Below are positions 27,836 through 37,292 of a DNA stretch of 64,000 bases, piece after piece (within the stretch, counting starts at the first letter, position 1; each line of letters starts with the position of its first letter). The position numbers and the translations under genes were made by a program. The stretch is from Lewinellaceae bacterium (GTDB lineage: Bacteria > Bacteroidota > Bacteroidia > Chitinophagales > Saprospiraceae). The notes below the pieces were generated by a model. The model was not told the origin of the DNA. It was given only the letters and a program-made list of their open reading frames with translations, and did no database searches. The stretch spans positions 124,001-188,000 of the forward strand of contig JADJFA010000009.1 in the NCBI GenBank assembly GCA_016708875.1. Direction: 5' to 3'.

Positions 27836-28996
27836 TTACATGGGTATATCTTGTAGATTTCTCCAACTAAGTACCTGTGCTACACTCCTTTTTTGCACTT
27901 CATCGCCACCATATACCAGGTAACTTTCCTCCGGCAATGCTCCTGACAAAGGCTGAAAATATTGAAGTCCATCGAAGAAGTGAGGGCCGATGGTTCGGCC
28001 TGATTTGATTTCAATAGGGAACAAGCGACCGCCCTGATCGAGTAACAAGTCAATCTCGTGCGATCCGGCTGCATTCCAAAAATATTGTTTGGGGTAAAGG
28101 TTTTGGTTGAGTCGGTTTTTCATCACTTCGTTGACGACAAAGTTTTCAAACAAAGCGCCTTTGGCAAAATGGCGGTTCAAATCCTCTACTGAGCGGAGGT
28201 TTAAAAGGGCGCAGGCAAGTCCTGTATCATAGAAATATATCTTTGGGTTTTAACAATGCGCTTGTTGAAGTTTTGGTGATATGGGCGCAAAGTGTACACA
28301 ATGAAACTGGTTTGTAGCACGCTCAGCCATTTGTTGGCCGTCTGATAGGACACACCCACCAGGTTGCCGATGTCAGAAAAGTTTACCAACTGCCCGATGC
28401 GCCCGGCACAGATTTCCAAAAACTGTCGAAATGCGCCCAGGTCGCCCACGTTGATCACCTGCCGGAGGTCGCGCTCAACATAAGTCTGAATATAATCCAA
28501 CAACCAACTGGTCGGGTTCAAGTTGAGATCATATATGCGTGGGTAAAAACCTTTAATAGATAGTCTTCATAATCAGGAGTGCAAAGTGAGTGTCTTTGAT
28601 CTCTTCCAAAGAGAAAGGGAGCAGATTGAAAATGGCAACCCGTCCTGCTAAACTTTGTGATACGCTCTCCATTAGCAATAGGTTTTGCGAGCCGGAAATC
28701 ACGAACTGCCCCGGCTTTTTTTCCCGGTCAACAATCACTTGAATATAGGAAAGCAAATCTGGAGCATACTGAACCTCGTCTATCACAGCCTTTCCTTTTA
28801 GGCTTTGCAGGAAGCCCTTTGGGTCGTTTCTGGCAAAGGTCCGATGTTCTACATCTTCCAGGTTGATGTAAGAATGATCGGGGAATACCTGTTGGACGAG
28901 GGTAGACTTGCCGCTTTGACGTGGGCCGGTAACGGCAATTACCGGCATCTTTCCAGCAGCCTCCCTGATGTGCCGACTAAGAATTCTTTGAATCAT
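27836..28996 (-). pseudogene. AAA ATPase with DUF4143, three frameshifts
   Basis: The N-terminal part carries Walker A (VTGPRQSGKSTLV), Walker B (AVIDEVQYAPDLL) and VISGSQNLLLM, typical of the ATPases linked to DUF4143. Three missing single bases (near 28580, near 28552 and at 28245-28247 in GGG) break the frame; correction gives PDYEDYLLKGFYPRIYDLN, then the DUF4143 region (YIQTYVERDLRQ) and a nuclease-like C-terminus (HEIDLLLDQGGRLFPIEIKSG, near 27990-28060). The family role is uncertain; the C-terminal motif resembles PD-(D/E)xK nucleases. An 18-bp palindrome lies about 95 bp before the start. Three lesions in 1.2 kb suggest decay, though all are single-base events. Confidence 0.8.
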
Positions 28997-29088
28997 TTTT
29001 TGCAGATTAGAAGTTCAATTTCTAATCTGCAAATGTAAAACAGGGTTTAGGAAACTCCTATTTCGTTTCACCCTTTTTTGTTAAAACT

Positions 29089-29119
29089 TTGAGTAAATTT
29101 ACTCAATACATTGAGTAAA
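29089..29119. promoter_or_regulatory. Operator-like palindrome TTGAGTAAATTTACTCAA
   Basis: An 18-bp perfect palindrome at 29089-29106 with a third half-site (ATTGAGTAAAT) at 29109-29119. It lies upstream of the ATPase gene on the minus strand and after the M15 peptidase gene end. It looks like a dimeric repressor site; the regulator is unknown. Confidence 0.5.
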
Positions 29120-29203
29120 TCATTTTTCATTCTTCAATGGCCTCATTTTCAAATACTTGCAAACAGCTAGCCGAACCCCGTTCGCTCAAAAAGAGCATAC
29201 TAA

Positions 29204-30055
29204 CTAACCCTTCTTTTTCCCGATAGCCGGCCTCCGCGTCGGTTTCCCAACATTCCGCCGCTTTTGATCCGGCAGCATCTCCGGACGATATTCGAAGTGC
29301 ATGGTATCGTAATGAAACCACTTGCCGCCCCAGATGAAGCCGTGCCGTTCAAAAATCTCCACAATTTCAAGGGGCACAGAGTTGCGCCATTTAAGGTTGA
29401 TCTCCACAGAATCCAGTTGCCAGTTGTCCTTGTGGTCCCATTTCCAGTATTCAGAGCGGCGGGTGTTGAGGTCAATGGCAATGCCGAAGGAATGTGGGCT
29501 CATTCGCTGGGTGCCCATGATCGGACGCCAGTTAAACGTCCCCCCAATATTGGTCACATAAGGCCGTAAATGTGGATAGGCTACCAGTTCCTGCGCAACG
29601 GCTTGCAGGTGCTCGTTTACCCCGTTGATGGACGTGACCCAGATGCGTTTGGTCTGTCCCGCTTTGGGCGCGAGCCAGGTGACAGGAACGAGGTGACTTT
29701 TTGCCGCTGCTTCTGTGTTTCCGTACATCTTCATGAAAAACTCCTGACAACGCAGGGTCCCGGGGTCGCAGTTATAGCCGGGTGTATCCACTGGAAGGCC
29801 GGGCGGGTAACTCAGGGCGTTCATTTGATCTTCCAGGTCTGTTGAATCAAATGCTTCTTCCTCGGTCTTAAAACGGCCATCGTCGTATTGCATTAAAGAT
29901 CCATCTTTCCATCGGATATAATTGTCCTGATAAGCTTCCAGGTGATCGGGATAGGCATCCAACAAGCGTTGGACACTTGGCGGAATGGAGTCGGCCTGTG
30001 GTGAAAAAGCCTTTGGATTATGGAAAACCAAAATGGCAAATAAACAATATCGCAT
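29204..30055 (-). CDS. M15-family peptidase (D,D-carboxypeptidase-like), exported
   Basis: 283 residues with a signal-like hydrophobic N-terminus. The metal-site pattern of M15 enzymes is present: SPHSFGIAIDLN (His and Asp ligands) and the C-terminal HYDTMHFEYRPE. These peptidases cut peptidoglycan stem peptides or cross-links; the exact substrate is not evident. The gene stands alone between the ATPase and clpX. The C-terminal tail is strongly basic. Confidence 0.8.
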   Translation of the reverse strand: MRYCLFAILVFHNPKAFSPQADSIPPSVQRLLDAYPDHLEAYQDNYIRWKDGSLMQYDDGRFKTEEEAFDSTDLEDQMNALSYPPGLPVDTPGYNCDPGTLRCQEFFMKMYGNTEAAAKSHLVPVTWLAPKAGQTKRIWVTSINGVNEHLQAVAQELVAYPHLRPYVTNIGGTFNWRPIMGTQRMSPHSFGIAIDLNTRRSEYWKWDHKDNWQLDSVEINLKWRNSVPLEIVEIFERHGFIWGGKWFHYDTMHFEYRPEMLPDQKRRNVGKPTRRPAIGKKKG

Positions 30056-30224
30056 AAGCCTTATTGGATTTTATTGGGATAATGGGATGAGCAGATCCGC
30101 CAAACAGTTCAGTGTCCACAGAGTTGCCACACCGCAAGGATTTTAGATAGCGGTCACCCAAAATCCCCACGCAAAATTCCGAAGTACTCGCCGTACCTTC
30201 GCGCTCCATTCCCTTACTTCAGTT

Positions 30225-31550
30225 ATGACTAAACGTGGCAAAAATCCTCAGAGCTATTGCTCTTTCTGTGGCCGGACGGAAGAAGAGGTAATGATACTTG
30301 TTTCCGGCATGGAAGCGCAGATTTGCGAGGCTTGTGCCGAAAAAGCGCAAGATATCATTGATCTGGAACTCGAAAACGCTGGCGTGAAGCGCGAGGACAA
30401 AAAGCAAAAACAAGAACCGCAGCCTGGCGCAGGCAAAAGCGAACGCTATGGCGGGCCGCTCCATCTGATCCCGCCTCGGGAGATAAAAACTTTTCTGGAT
30501 CAATATGTTATCGGTCAGGATGACGCAAAAAAAGTGCTTGCCGTAGCGGTGTACAACCATTACAAACGCTTGCAAGAGTTGGAAAAGAACAAGGGTAAAA
30601 AGCGGAAAGACGATGATGTGGAAATTGAGAAATCCAATATTTTGCTCGTAGGTCAGACTGGCACGGGCAAAACGCTGCTCGCCAAAACCATTGCAAAAGT
30701 ACTGAACGTTCCCTTCGCCATTGTAGATGCCACCGTATTCACGGAGGCGGGCTATGTCGGCGAAGACGTGGAAAGCATTCTCGCACGCCTGCTCCAAATG
30801 TGCGATCAGGACGTGGAAGCCACCGAGCGCGGCATCGTGTACATTGACGAAATTGACAAAATCGCCCGCAAACAGGACAATCCCAGCATCACCCGCGACG
30901 TATCCGGCGAGGGCGTACAACAAGGCATGCTCAAAATGCTCGAAGGTTCTGAAGTGATGGTGCCTCCTCAGGGTGGGCGCAAGCACCCGGAGCAGAAAAT
31001 GGTGAAAATCAACACCGAAAATATCCTGTTTATCTGTGGCGGTGCGTTCGATGGCATCGAAAAACTTATCGCTCGCCGGGTGAATACCCAGGTGATCGGC
31101 TTCAACAAAAAATCTACCGCCCGCATTGACCGCGACAACCTCCTGCAATACGTCACCCACGCCGACGTAAAAGCTTACGGACTCATCCCCGAATTGTTGG
31201 GCCGTTTGCCCATCTGCACTTACCTCGATCCGCTCGACCTCGATGCCCTGCGGCGTATCCTCACGGAGCCGCGCAACGCCATCACGCGGCAGTACCAAAA
31301 ACTTTTCGCCATGGAAGGCGTGGAACTCATCGTTGAACCATCTGCGCTTGATTTCGTAGCCGAAATGGCCCTGGAATACAAACTCGGCGCCCGCGGCCTG
31401 CGCTCACTCTGCGAAGCCATTTTCACCGATGCGATGTTCGACCTGCCTACTGTTGGTGGCCGGACGGAGAAAAAACAGTTGGTCATAGACAGAGAATATG
31501 CTGCCGAGAAACTGGAAGGATCGAGGATTGGGAGGCTGAAAGCCGCTTGA
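30225..31550 (+). CDS. clpX: ATP-dependent Clp protease ATP-binding subunit ClpX
   Basis: 441 residues. N-terminal Cys4 zinc finger (YCSFCGRTEEEV ... CEACAEKA), Walker A (LLVGQTGTGKTLLAK), Walker B (VYIDEIDKIARK), pore region, and the C-terminal GARGLRSLCEAIF segment. ClpX unfolds proteins and feeds them to ClpP, which is not in this window. Family membership is clear over the full length. It is single, with repeat tracts on the downstream side. Confidence 0.97.
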   Translation: MTKRGKNPQSYCSFCGRTEEEVMILVSGMEAQICEACAEKAQDIIDLELENAGVKREDKKQKQEPQPGAGKSERYGGPLHLIPPREIKTFLDQYVIGQDDAKKVLAVAVYNHYKRLQELEKNKGKKRKDDDVEIEKSNILLVGQTGTGKTLLAKTIAKVLNVPFAIVDATVFTEAGYVGEDVESILARLLQMCDQDVEATERGIVYIDEIDKIARKQDNPSITRDVSGEGVQQGMLKMLEGSEVMVPPQGGRKHPEQKMVKINTENILFICGGAFDGIEKLIARRVNTQVIGFNKKSTARIDRDNLLQYVTHADVKAYGLIPELLGRLPICTYLDPLDLDALRRILTEPRNAITRQYQKLFAMEGVELIVEPSALDFVAEMALEYKLGARGLRSLCEAIFTDAMFDLPTVGGRTEKKQLVIDREYAAEKLEGSRIGRLKAA

Positions 31551-31551
31551 G

Positions 31552-31723
31552 GAATATCCAATGTCCAACAAGGAATGTCCAATGTCCAAATAAGCCCTGA
31601 GTTTGGCATTTGTAGTTTTTAAAGGCCACGAATTTAAGGTGAATGACTATGCGCAACGCCAACTTGGACATTGGAAATTCCTTGTTGGCGACATTCTGGA
31701 CATTCCCTTGGACATTGGATATT
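31552..31723. repeat. Inverted AATGTCCAATGTCC repeat between clpX and the transporter
   Basis: Left arm 31552-31589 (GAATATCCAATGTCCAAC, AAGGAATGTCC) is complemented by 31663-31723 (TTGGACATTGG ... GGACATTGGATATTC). The same family forms the inverted repeat at 39728-39813. Confidence 0.8.
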
Positions 31724-31737
31724 CAAATAAACAATCC

Positions 31738-32543
31738 ATGCACACCTTCTTCTCCTCCCAATCCAACCGCTTGTGGACCATCATGGCGGGCTTTTTTGTG
31801 GCCAATGCCTTGGTGGCCGAGTTCATGGGCGTCAAACTTTTTCTTTGGAAAAAAACCTTGGCTATCAACCCGTTGACTGGTCGTTCCTGGGTCAAAGCGG
31901 GTTGTCGTTTACACTTACGGCGGGGGTACTGCTCTGGCCGGTGGTCTTTGTGATGACGGATTTGATGAACGAATATTTCGGCCCGCGTGGGGTGCGCATG
32001 ATCTCTTACCTGACGGCTGGTCTGATCGCCTATGGTTTTGTGATGTTGTATTTTGCCATTGGGCTGGAGCCGGCAGACTGGTGGCGTACTGCGCACATCA
32101 AGCCCGGTCTCACGCCTGAAGCAGCGATCGCATTGCGGGCGCAAGTGGGCGACTATAACACGGCTTACTCGGTGGTTTTTGGGCAAAGTCTTTGGATAAT
32201 CATTGGTTCCTTGTTTGCCTTCCTGATCTCGCAGGTAGTGGACGTGGCAGTTTTTCACCGCATCAAAGCACGCACGGGAGAAGGTAAACTTTGGCTGAGG
32301 GCAACTGGTAGCACCCTGGTGTCGCAATTCCTGGACAGTTTCGTGGTGGTATTCATTGCTTTATACATTGGGCAGCAATTGCCGTTTGTGCAGGTGCTGG
32401 CCATTAGTATTATGAGCTATTTATACAAGGCAATCGTTGCCTTGTTGATGACCCCGGTTATCTATTGGGTACACAATGGGATTGACAGTTATTTGGGCGC
32501 GGATTTGGCGACGGAGATGAAACGGGTGGCGCAGGGGGGCTAA
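31738..32543 (+). CDS. YhhQ-type queuosine precursor transporter (one frameshift)
   Basis: ATG 31738 gives an N-terminal helix (IMAGFFVANALVAEFMGVKLF). A missing T in the run 31838-31842 breaks the frame; after repair FSLEKNLGYQPVDWSFLGQ continues into FTLTAGVLLWPVVFVMTDLM and several more helices with the family's conserved MTDLMNEYFGPRG. The family (DUF165/YhhQ) imports queuine precursors such as preQ0/preQ1; substrate is inferred from family only. About 268 residues. As written the gene would be truncated. Confidence 0.82.
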
Positions 32544-32627
32544 ATCCGACCAACTCTTGGCTTCTCCCCGCCAATGTCGTGCAGCAAATTAACCAGCTCC
32601 CTACCTTCGCCCCTCAATTTTTTTGCT

Positions 32628-34898
32628 ATGAAAACCTCCTTCTTTGCCGGGCTTTTTCTGCTTGCAACCCTGCCCTTATCAAGCCAAAACAACGCCGAAA
32701 ACTACCAAATCAAAGTAAAAAAGTCCAGCGTAGCCATCCACCTTGACGGTGCGCTCGACGAGGCCGCCTGGCAAACGGGCGAGGAAAAAGCCGAAGCTTT
32801 CAAACTCTGCTTTCCAAACGACACAGCCTATAGCCCTTGGACTACCGAGGCCCGCCTGACCTTCGACGACCGAAACCTGTATGTGGGTGCAATCTGTCGC
32901 CAGCGCCGTGTGGATTACACCGTGCAGAGTCTGCGCCGCGATTTTGGGGGCGGCACCACCGATGTCTTCAACGTGATGCTCGAACCTAGTAAAGACGGCC
33001 TCAATGGCTTCATATTTAGCGTCAGCCCACTCAATGTGCAGCGCGAAGGCCTCATTTCCACGGGCGAAACCATGTCTTTGGAGTGGGATAACAAATGGTA
33101 TTCCGCCGTGCAAAACTTCGACGATTACTGGACGGTTGAAATCGCGATTCCTTTCAAAACCTTGCGCTACAACGTGTCGGAAGGAGAAAATTCCTGGGGA
33201 ATTCAGTTTATCCGCACCAAAGTCAAAGAATTCGAATCGAGTGTATGGGCGCCCGTTCCGTTCCAATTTTCTAACACCAACCTTTCCTTTAACGGGCGGC
33301 TTTTGTGGGAAACACCCCCGCCCAAACCCGGCGCAAACATCAGCCTGATTCCATATGCCATCGGCGGCGCTTCGCTGAATTATCTGCGCGACGACAACTC
33401 CCTGGAAATCAAAGAAAGGAAACAGGATTGGACGGGCGGACTGGGCGGTGATGCCAAAATTGGCCTCACTCCCGGCCTGAATTTGGATCTGACCATCAAC
33501 CCCGATTTCAGTCAGGTAGAAGTAGACCGTCAGGTGCCGAACCTGAGTCGTTTCGAGCTGTTTTTTCCTGAAACCAGGCAGTTTTTTCTCGAAAACCGCG
33601 ACCTGTTTGCCATGTATGGCTTCCCTGACACCCGGCCTTTTTTCTCCCGCCGCATCGGTTTGGCCTACAACCCGGTAAAAGGCCAAAACGAAAAAGTGCC
33701 CATCCTGGCCGGTGCTCGGCTCAGTGGCAAACTAAGCGATGGCCTGCGCATCGGCGTGCTCAATATGCAGACCAAACGGCAAGATTGGGACACTACATCG
33801 GTATTGCCTGCGGCCAATTTCAGCGTTGTCACCTTGCAACAGAAAGTGTTCAGTCGCAGCATCATAAGTGGGTTTGTGGTGAACAAACAGAATTTTTTGG
33901 ACGATTTGGGCGATACGCAGCGCGAAGGCTGGCAGCCCTGGAATCGGGTGGCTGGACTTGAATTCAACCTTTATTCAAAAGACAACCGCTGGGAAGGCGA
34001 GGCATATTACCACCGTTCTTTCTCGCCCGACGAGGCAAAGCAAGGGTCTACCGCAGCCGTTTTTCAAGGCTATCGCGACCGGCATTTCAGTGCCAATTTG
34101 GGGTACATGCGCGTAGATTCGACTTATTCTGCAGATGCAGGTTTCGTGCCGCGAACGGGTGTTCAATCCGTTTTTCCAGGAATCGGGGGTAGGATTTATC
34201 CCGAAAAAGGCTGGGCTGCCCGACATATCACCAATTACGTCTATGGCACTGACGGCTCGCTGACCTTTGGCCTCAGTGGCAAAAGCACTGACCGTGACTT
34301 GTCTGCCTATTTCGGAGCGAGCTTCAAAGACCAATCCTACGTAGGCATGGCGGCTTTTAATACCTATGTGTTTCTTTTTGATCCATTCGATCCCAGCAAC
34401 ACGGGCAAGGCCCAACTTCCTGTGGGTGGGTACACCAATTACGGCGTGCGGGCGGAGTATCTCACCGGCACCTCCAACAACTGGCAAGGGAGCGTGGAAG
34501 TGTCAAATGCAGGCTTTTTCAATGGAACGATATTTAGCAGTGACGGGCTTTTGGCTTATCGCTGGCAACCTGTGGGGCGGTTTTCATTGCAATACAGTTA
34601 CAATCGAATCCGGCTGCCAGAGCCTTATGCCTCGACGGATTTTTGGCTCGTAGGGCCGCGGGTGGAGGCATCTTTTAGGCGGGATTTGTTCCTCAGTGCA
34701 TTTTTGCAGTACAACACGCAGGCCAATAATTTCAACCTGAATGCCCGGGTACAATGGCGGTTTGCGCCGGTTTCGGATGTGTTTTTGGTGTATACAGACA
34801 ATTCTTACGCGGAATCAATACCGAACACGCCTATCCGCGTTTTTGCACCGAAAAACAGGGCGGTAGTGTTGAAAGTGGTATATTGGTTGAATGTTTAA
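32628..34898 (+). CDS. DUF5916 outer-membrane protein with carbohydrate-binding-like N-terminus
   Basis: 756 residues. ATG 32628 gives a good signal peptide (MKTSFFAGLFLLATLPLSSQ); an earlier in-frame start would add an unlikely extension. Residues about 25-190 form a CBM9-like domain (LDGALDEAAWQ; LTFDDRNLYVGAICRQ). The rest is the DUF5916 barrel-like region with conserved QFFLENRDLF and RPFFSRRIGL. Exact function is unknown in this family, though such proteins are common in Bacteroidota envelopes. A promoter-like TACCTTCG lies just upstream. Confidence 0.85.
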   Translation: MKTSFFAGLFLLATLPLSSQNNAENYQIKVKKSSVAIHLDGALDEAAWQTGEEKAEAFKLCFPNDTAYSPWTTEARLTFDDRNLYVGAICRQRRVDYTVQSLRRDFGGGTTDVFNVMLEPSKDGLNGFIFSVSPLNVQREGLISTGETMSLEWDNKWYSAVQNFDDYWTVEIAIPFKTLRYNVSEGENSWGIQFIRTKVKEFESSVWAPVPFQFSNTNLSFNGRLLWETPPPKPGANISLIPYAIGGASLNYLRDDNSLEIKERKQDWTGGLGGDAKIGLTPGLNLDLTINPDFSQVEVDRQVPNLSRFELFFPETRQFFLENRDLFAMYGFPDTRPFFSRRIGLAYNPVKGQNEKVPILAGARLSGKLSDGLRIGVLNMQTKRQDWDTTSVLPAANFSVVTLQQKVFSRSIISGFVVNKQNFLDDLGDTQREGWQPWNRVAGLEFNLYSKDNRWEGEAYYHRSFSPDEAKQGSTAAVFQGYRDRHFSANLGYMRVDSTYSADAGFVPRTGVQSVFPGIGGRIYPEKGWAARHITNYVYGTDGSLTFGLSGKSTDRDLSAYFGASFKDQSYVGMAAFNTYVFLFDPFDPSNTGKAQLPVGGYTNYGVRAEYLTGTSNNWQGSVEVSNAGFFNGTIFSSDGLLAYRWQPVGRFSLQYSYNRIRLPEPYASTDFWLVGPRVEASFRRDLFLSAFLQYNTQANNFNLNARVQWRFAPVSDVFLVYTDNSYAESIPNTPIRVFAPKNRAVVLKVVYWLNV

Positions 34899-34909
34899 AG
34901 TTGAATATT

Positions 34910-34955
34910 GAGATATTGCGAGAATATCCTAATATCCCAATTTCCTAATTTCCGA
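34910..34955. repeat. AATATCC/AATATCCCAATTTCC repeat tract
   Basis: An interrupted set of TTGAATATTGAGATATTG, then AATATCCTAATATCCCAATT; the two halves are partly complementary. The tract is the whole gap before the VOC gene. Confidence 0.65.
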
Positions 34956-34960
34956 AGTCC

Positions 34961-35353
34961 ATGAATCAACGCATCGCACACATCGCCCTTGTCGTAAACG
35001 ACTACGATGAGGCCATCGAATTTTACACGCAAAAACTGGGCTTCGATCTGCTCGAAGATACGCCTCTTAGCGAAACCAAACGCTGGGTAATGGTCGCGCC
35101 CAAAGGCTCCGGCGAATGTTGCCTGTTGCTCGCCAAAGCTGCCAACGACGAGCAACGCAGCCGCGTAGGAAATCAAACTGGCGGAAGGGTTTTCCTCTTC
35201 CTACACACAGATGATTTTTGGCGCGACTACCACAAATTGCTTGAAAACGAGGTTGTTATCGTGCGTGAACCTTCCGAAGAAGTGTATGGCACGGTGGCTG
35301 TTTTTCAGGACTTGTACGGCAATTTGTGGGATTTGATCGGGCCTGCTCACTAG
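34961..35353 (+). CDS. VOC (glyoxalase/dioxygenase-fold) protein
   Basis: 130 residues, the length of a single VOC domain pair. Starts IAHIALVVNDYDEAIEFYTQKLGFD and ends AVFQDLYGNLWDLIGP, both family signatures. VOC enzymes act on glyoxal adducts, antibiotics or aromatic rings; nothing here selects one. An inverted repeat follows at 35402-35434. Confidence 0.85.
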   Translation: MNQRIAHIALVVNDYDEAIEFYTQKLGFDLLEDTPLSETKRWVMVAPKGSGECCLLLAKAANDEQRSRVGNQTGGRVFLFLHTDDFWRDYHKLLENEVVIVREPSEEVYGTVAVFQDLYGNLWDLIGPAH

Positions 35354-35401
35354 TTAAATACGCCCGGATTTCGCACAAAATTCTTCTTATGTTTGCTGGT
35401 A

Positions 35402-35434
35402 AGAAGTGACACTTTTTTAAAAAGTGTCACTTCT
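35402..35434. repeat. Inverted repeat with 16-bp arms before the GH130 gene
   Basis: AGAAGTGACACTTTTT (35402-35417) and AAAAAGTGTCACTTCT (35419-35434) are perfect complements. It lies 17 bp before the GH130 start, so it could end VOC transcription or modify GH130 translation. Confidence 0.8.
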
Positions 35435-35450
35435 ACACACAATTTCGACT

Positions 35451-36530
35451 ATGAAAAAACTAACCTCCCTTTTCCTCATAATCTCTTTTCTATTCGCCTG
35501 TTCAGGCAGCCAAAAAGCCCTGGAAGGCAATACCTGGATGTTCAAATCCATCGAACGGCTAGATAAGCACAACCCCTTGATGGAGCCTGATTCCCGCCCT
35601 GAATACTACTGTCCCATTCGAAAAAAGCGGGTAGACTGGGAGGAGAAGGCAGTGTTTAATCCCGCAGCAGTGATAAAGGACAGTCGCGTGTGGATGCTTT
35701 ACCGTGCACAAGACGAATATGGCACTTCGCGCATTGGAATCGCAAACAGCCGTAATGGCACAGAATTTCGCAAAAACCCCTTGCCTGTGTTGGCTCCCGA
35801 CCACGACACCATGAAAGAGTACGAGTGGGAAGGCGGTTGTGAAGATCCGCGCATTGTGCTCCGTGACGATGGGCTTTATGTCATGACTTACACCGCCTAC
35901 GACAAGGAGGTCGCCCGGCTATGCCTTGCAAGTTCACGAGACCTGACAAGTTGGGAAAAACACGGCGTGCTGTTCACCGACCGCAAATACCGCAACTTCT
36001 GGTCAAAATCCGGCGCCATTGTTTGCGAGCGCGACGGCAATCAAATCATCGCCAAAAAGATAAACGGGAAATACTGGATGTACTGGGGTGACACCGATAT
36101 TTTCATGGCTACCTCAGACGACCTCGTATCCTGGCGGCCCATGGAAGACAAAAACGGAGACCCTGCCCGTGTCATGATGCCCCGCCCCGGTTTTTTCGAC
36201 AGCCGCACAATAGAGCCAGGGCCATTTGCCCTTTTAAGGAAAGGTGGTATTGTACTGCTCTATAACAGCAGCAATAGTGCCAGCAGCGGCGACAAAACCC
36301 TTGGCGCGGATGCGTATTCAGTAGGTCAGGCTGTTTTTTCCGCCAAAGACCCCTGGAAACTGCTGGCCCGTTCAGACAACTACCTGCTCACTGCCGAGCG
36401 CGATTTTGAGCGGGAAGCCCTGGTTCCCAATGTCTGTTTCCTCAACGGCATGGTGTGGCTGAATGGAAGGTGGATGTTGTATTATGGGGCGGGGGGGGAT
36501 AAGGTTGCGGTGGCGGAGATGCGGGAGTGA
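35451..36530 (+). CDS. GH130-like mannoside phosphorylase/hydrolase, lipoprotein
   Basis: 359 residues. A lipoprotein signal peptide ends at FLFACSGS, with lipobox Cys at residue 16. GH130 features are WMLYRAQDE, the GGCEDPRI motif with the putative general acid Asp, MTYTAYD and KSGAIVCERDG. GH130 enzymes act on beta-mannosides, often as phosphorylases; exported lipoprotein forms may instead be hydrolases. A GH92 alpha-mannosidase and a TonB receptor lie within 7 kb, suggesting mannose-containing glycan use. The specificity is not certain. Confidence 0.85.
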   Translation: MKKLTSLFLIISFLFACSGSQKALEGNTWMFKSIERLDKHNPLMEPDSRPEYYCPIRKKRVDWEEKAVFNPAAVIKDSRVWMLYRAQDEYGTSRIGIANSRNGTEFRKNPLPVLAPDHDTMKEYEWEGGCEDPRIVLRDDGLYVMTYTAYDKEVARLCLASSRDLTSWEKHGVLFTDRKYRNFWSKSGAIVCERDGNQIIAKKINGKYWMYWGDTDIFMATSDDLVSWRPMEDKNGDPARVMMPRPGFFDSRTIEPGPFALLRKGGIVLLYNSSNSASSGDKTLGADAYSVGQAVFSAKDPWKLLARSDNYLLTAERDFEREALVPNVCFLNGMVWLNGRWMLYYGAGGDKVAVAEMRE

Positions 36531-36545
36531 AAAAGGTAATTTCAT

Positions 36546-37046
36546 CTAAAATGATATAGTGAACGATGCTGTATCATTTCGAATGATGTCAACTGCTCCT
36601 TGAATGGGTAAGTTTTTCAGAGTATAGGGTAGGGGAGAAAGTCCCCAGTAGAGGTTAATCCTTTGGTTTGATGCTTTTAGGATGCCATCTCTGGGGGTTA
36701 GTTTAACAATTATATCGTTGGTTTCACCTGAATTGATCTTCGGGATACCATTATCAAGTCCAGAACCACTTAGCAGGTAACCAATTTTATAGGCACTAAC
36801 AATTGATACGCGCCTAACAGGGCGGAATTCAAATTTACCATTTTTATCTGTTTCAATATATTCAATAGGCCCTGATTCGTCATAATATATCTTATACTCA
36901 ATCCGCACACTATCTAACGGCTCTCCTGTTACCTTATCTATTATTGTCCCTTTCACGATAGTAGGACCGTCTTTTTGACAAGAAGCAAGACAAAACAAAA
37001 AACATGAAAAGGAAAACAAGGAGGAGCATAAAAGCAAACGGGTCAT
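36546..37046 (-). CDS. Small lipoprotein with carboxypeptidase-regulatory-like domain
   Basis: 166 residues. The lipobox LASCQ follows a strong hydrophobic signal. The body resembles a carboxypeptidase regulatory-like beta-sandwich (VKGTIIDKVTGEPLDSVRIEY ... TDKNGKFEF). No catalytic residues; probably a binding or structural surface protein. A promoter motif lies at 37096-37103. It diverges from the TonB receptor on the plus strand. Confidence 0.75.
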   Translation of the reverse strand: MTRLLLCSSLFSFSCFLFCLASCQKDGPTIVKGTIIDKVTGEPLDSVRIEYKIYYDESGPIEYIETDKNGKFEFRPVRRVSIVSAYKIGYLLSGSGLDNGIPKINSGETNDIIVKLTPRDGILKASNQRINLYWGLSPLPYTLKNLPIQGAVDIIRNDTASFTISF

Positions 37047-37095
37047 AATTGAAGGAGAATTTAGTTTAACTGAAAGTACCTGAATTCATCTGCTA

Positions 37096-37103
37096 CAAAA
37101 GTA
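37096..37103 (-). promoter_or_regulatory. Promoter -7 element for the small lipoprotein
   Basis: Reading the minus strand this is TACTTTTG, a match to TAnnTTTG, 50 bp before the start at 37046. I see no clear -33 element. Confidence 0.45.
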
Positions 37104-37292
37104 ACCCTGCCATTAGAAAGAAAATGCAGGATTATCGCCCAAACTGGCCAATGCCTGGAAAAGCAATAACAGTCGGTAACTGCGCAATGCCCCGGCATGC
37201 TCCCCATTTTGTCGAAAAACCCGCGCCCGCCCGCAACCATCCGTTCCCTTTGCTGTCCGCTTCCAGCGTAATTAAAACACAGCAAATTAAGC

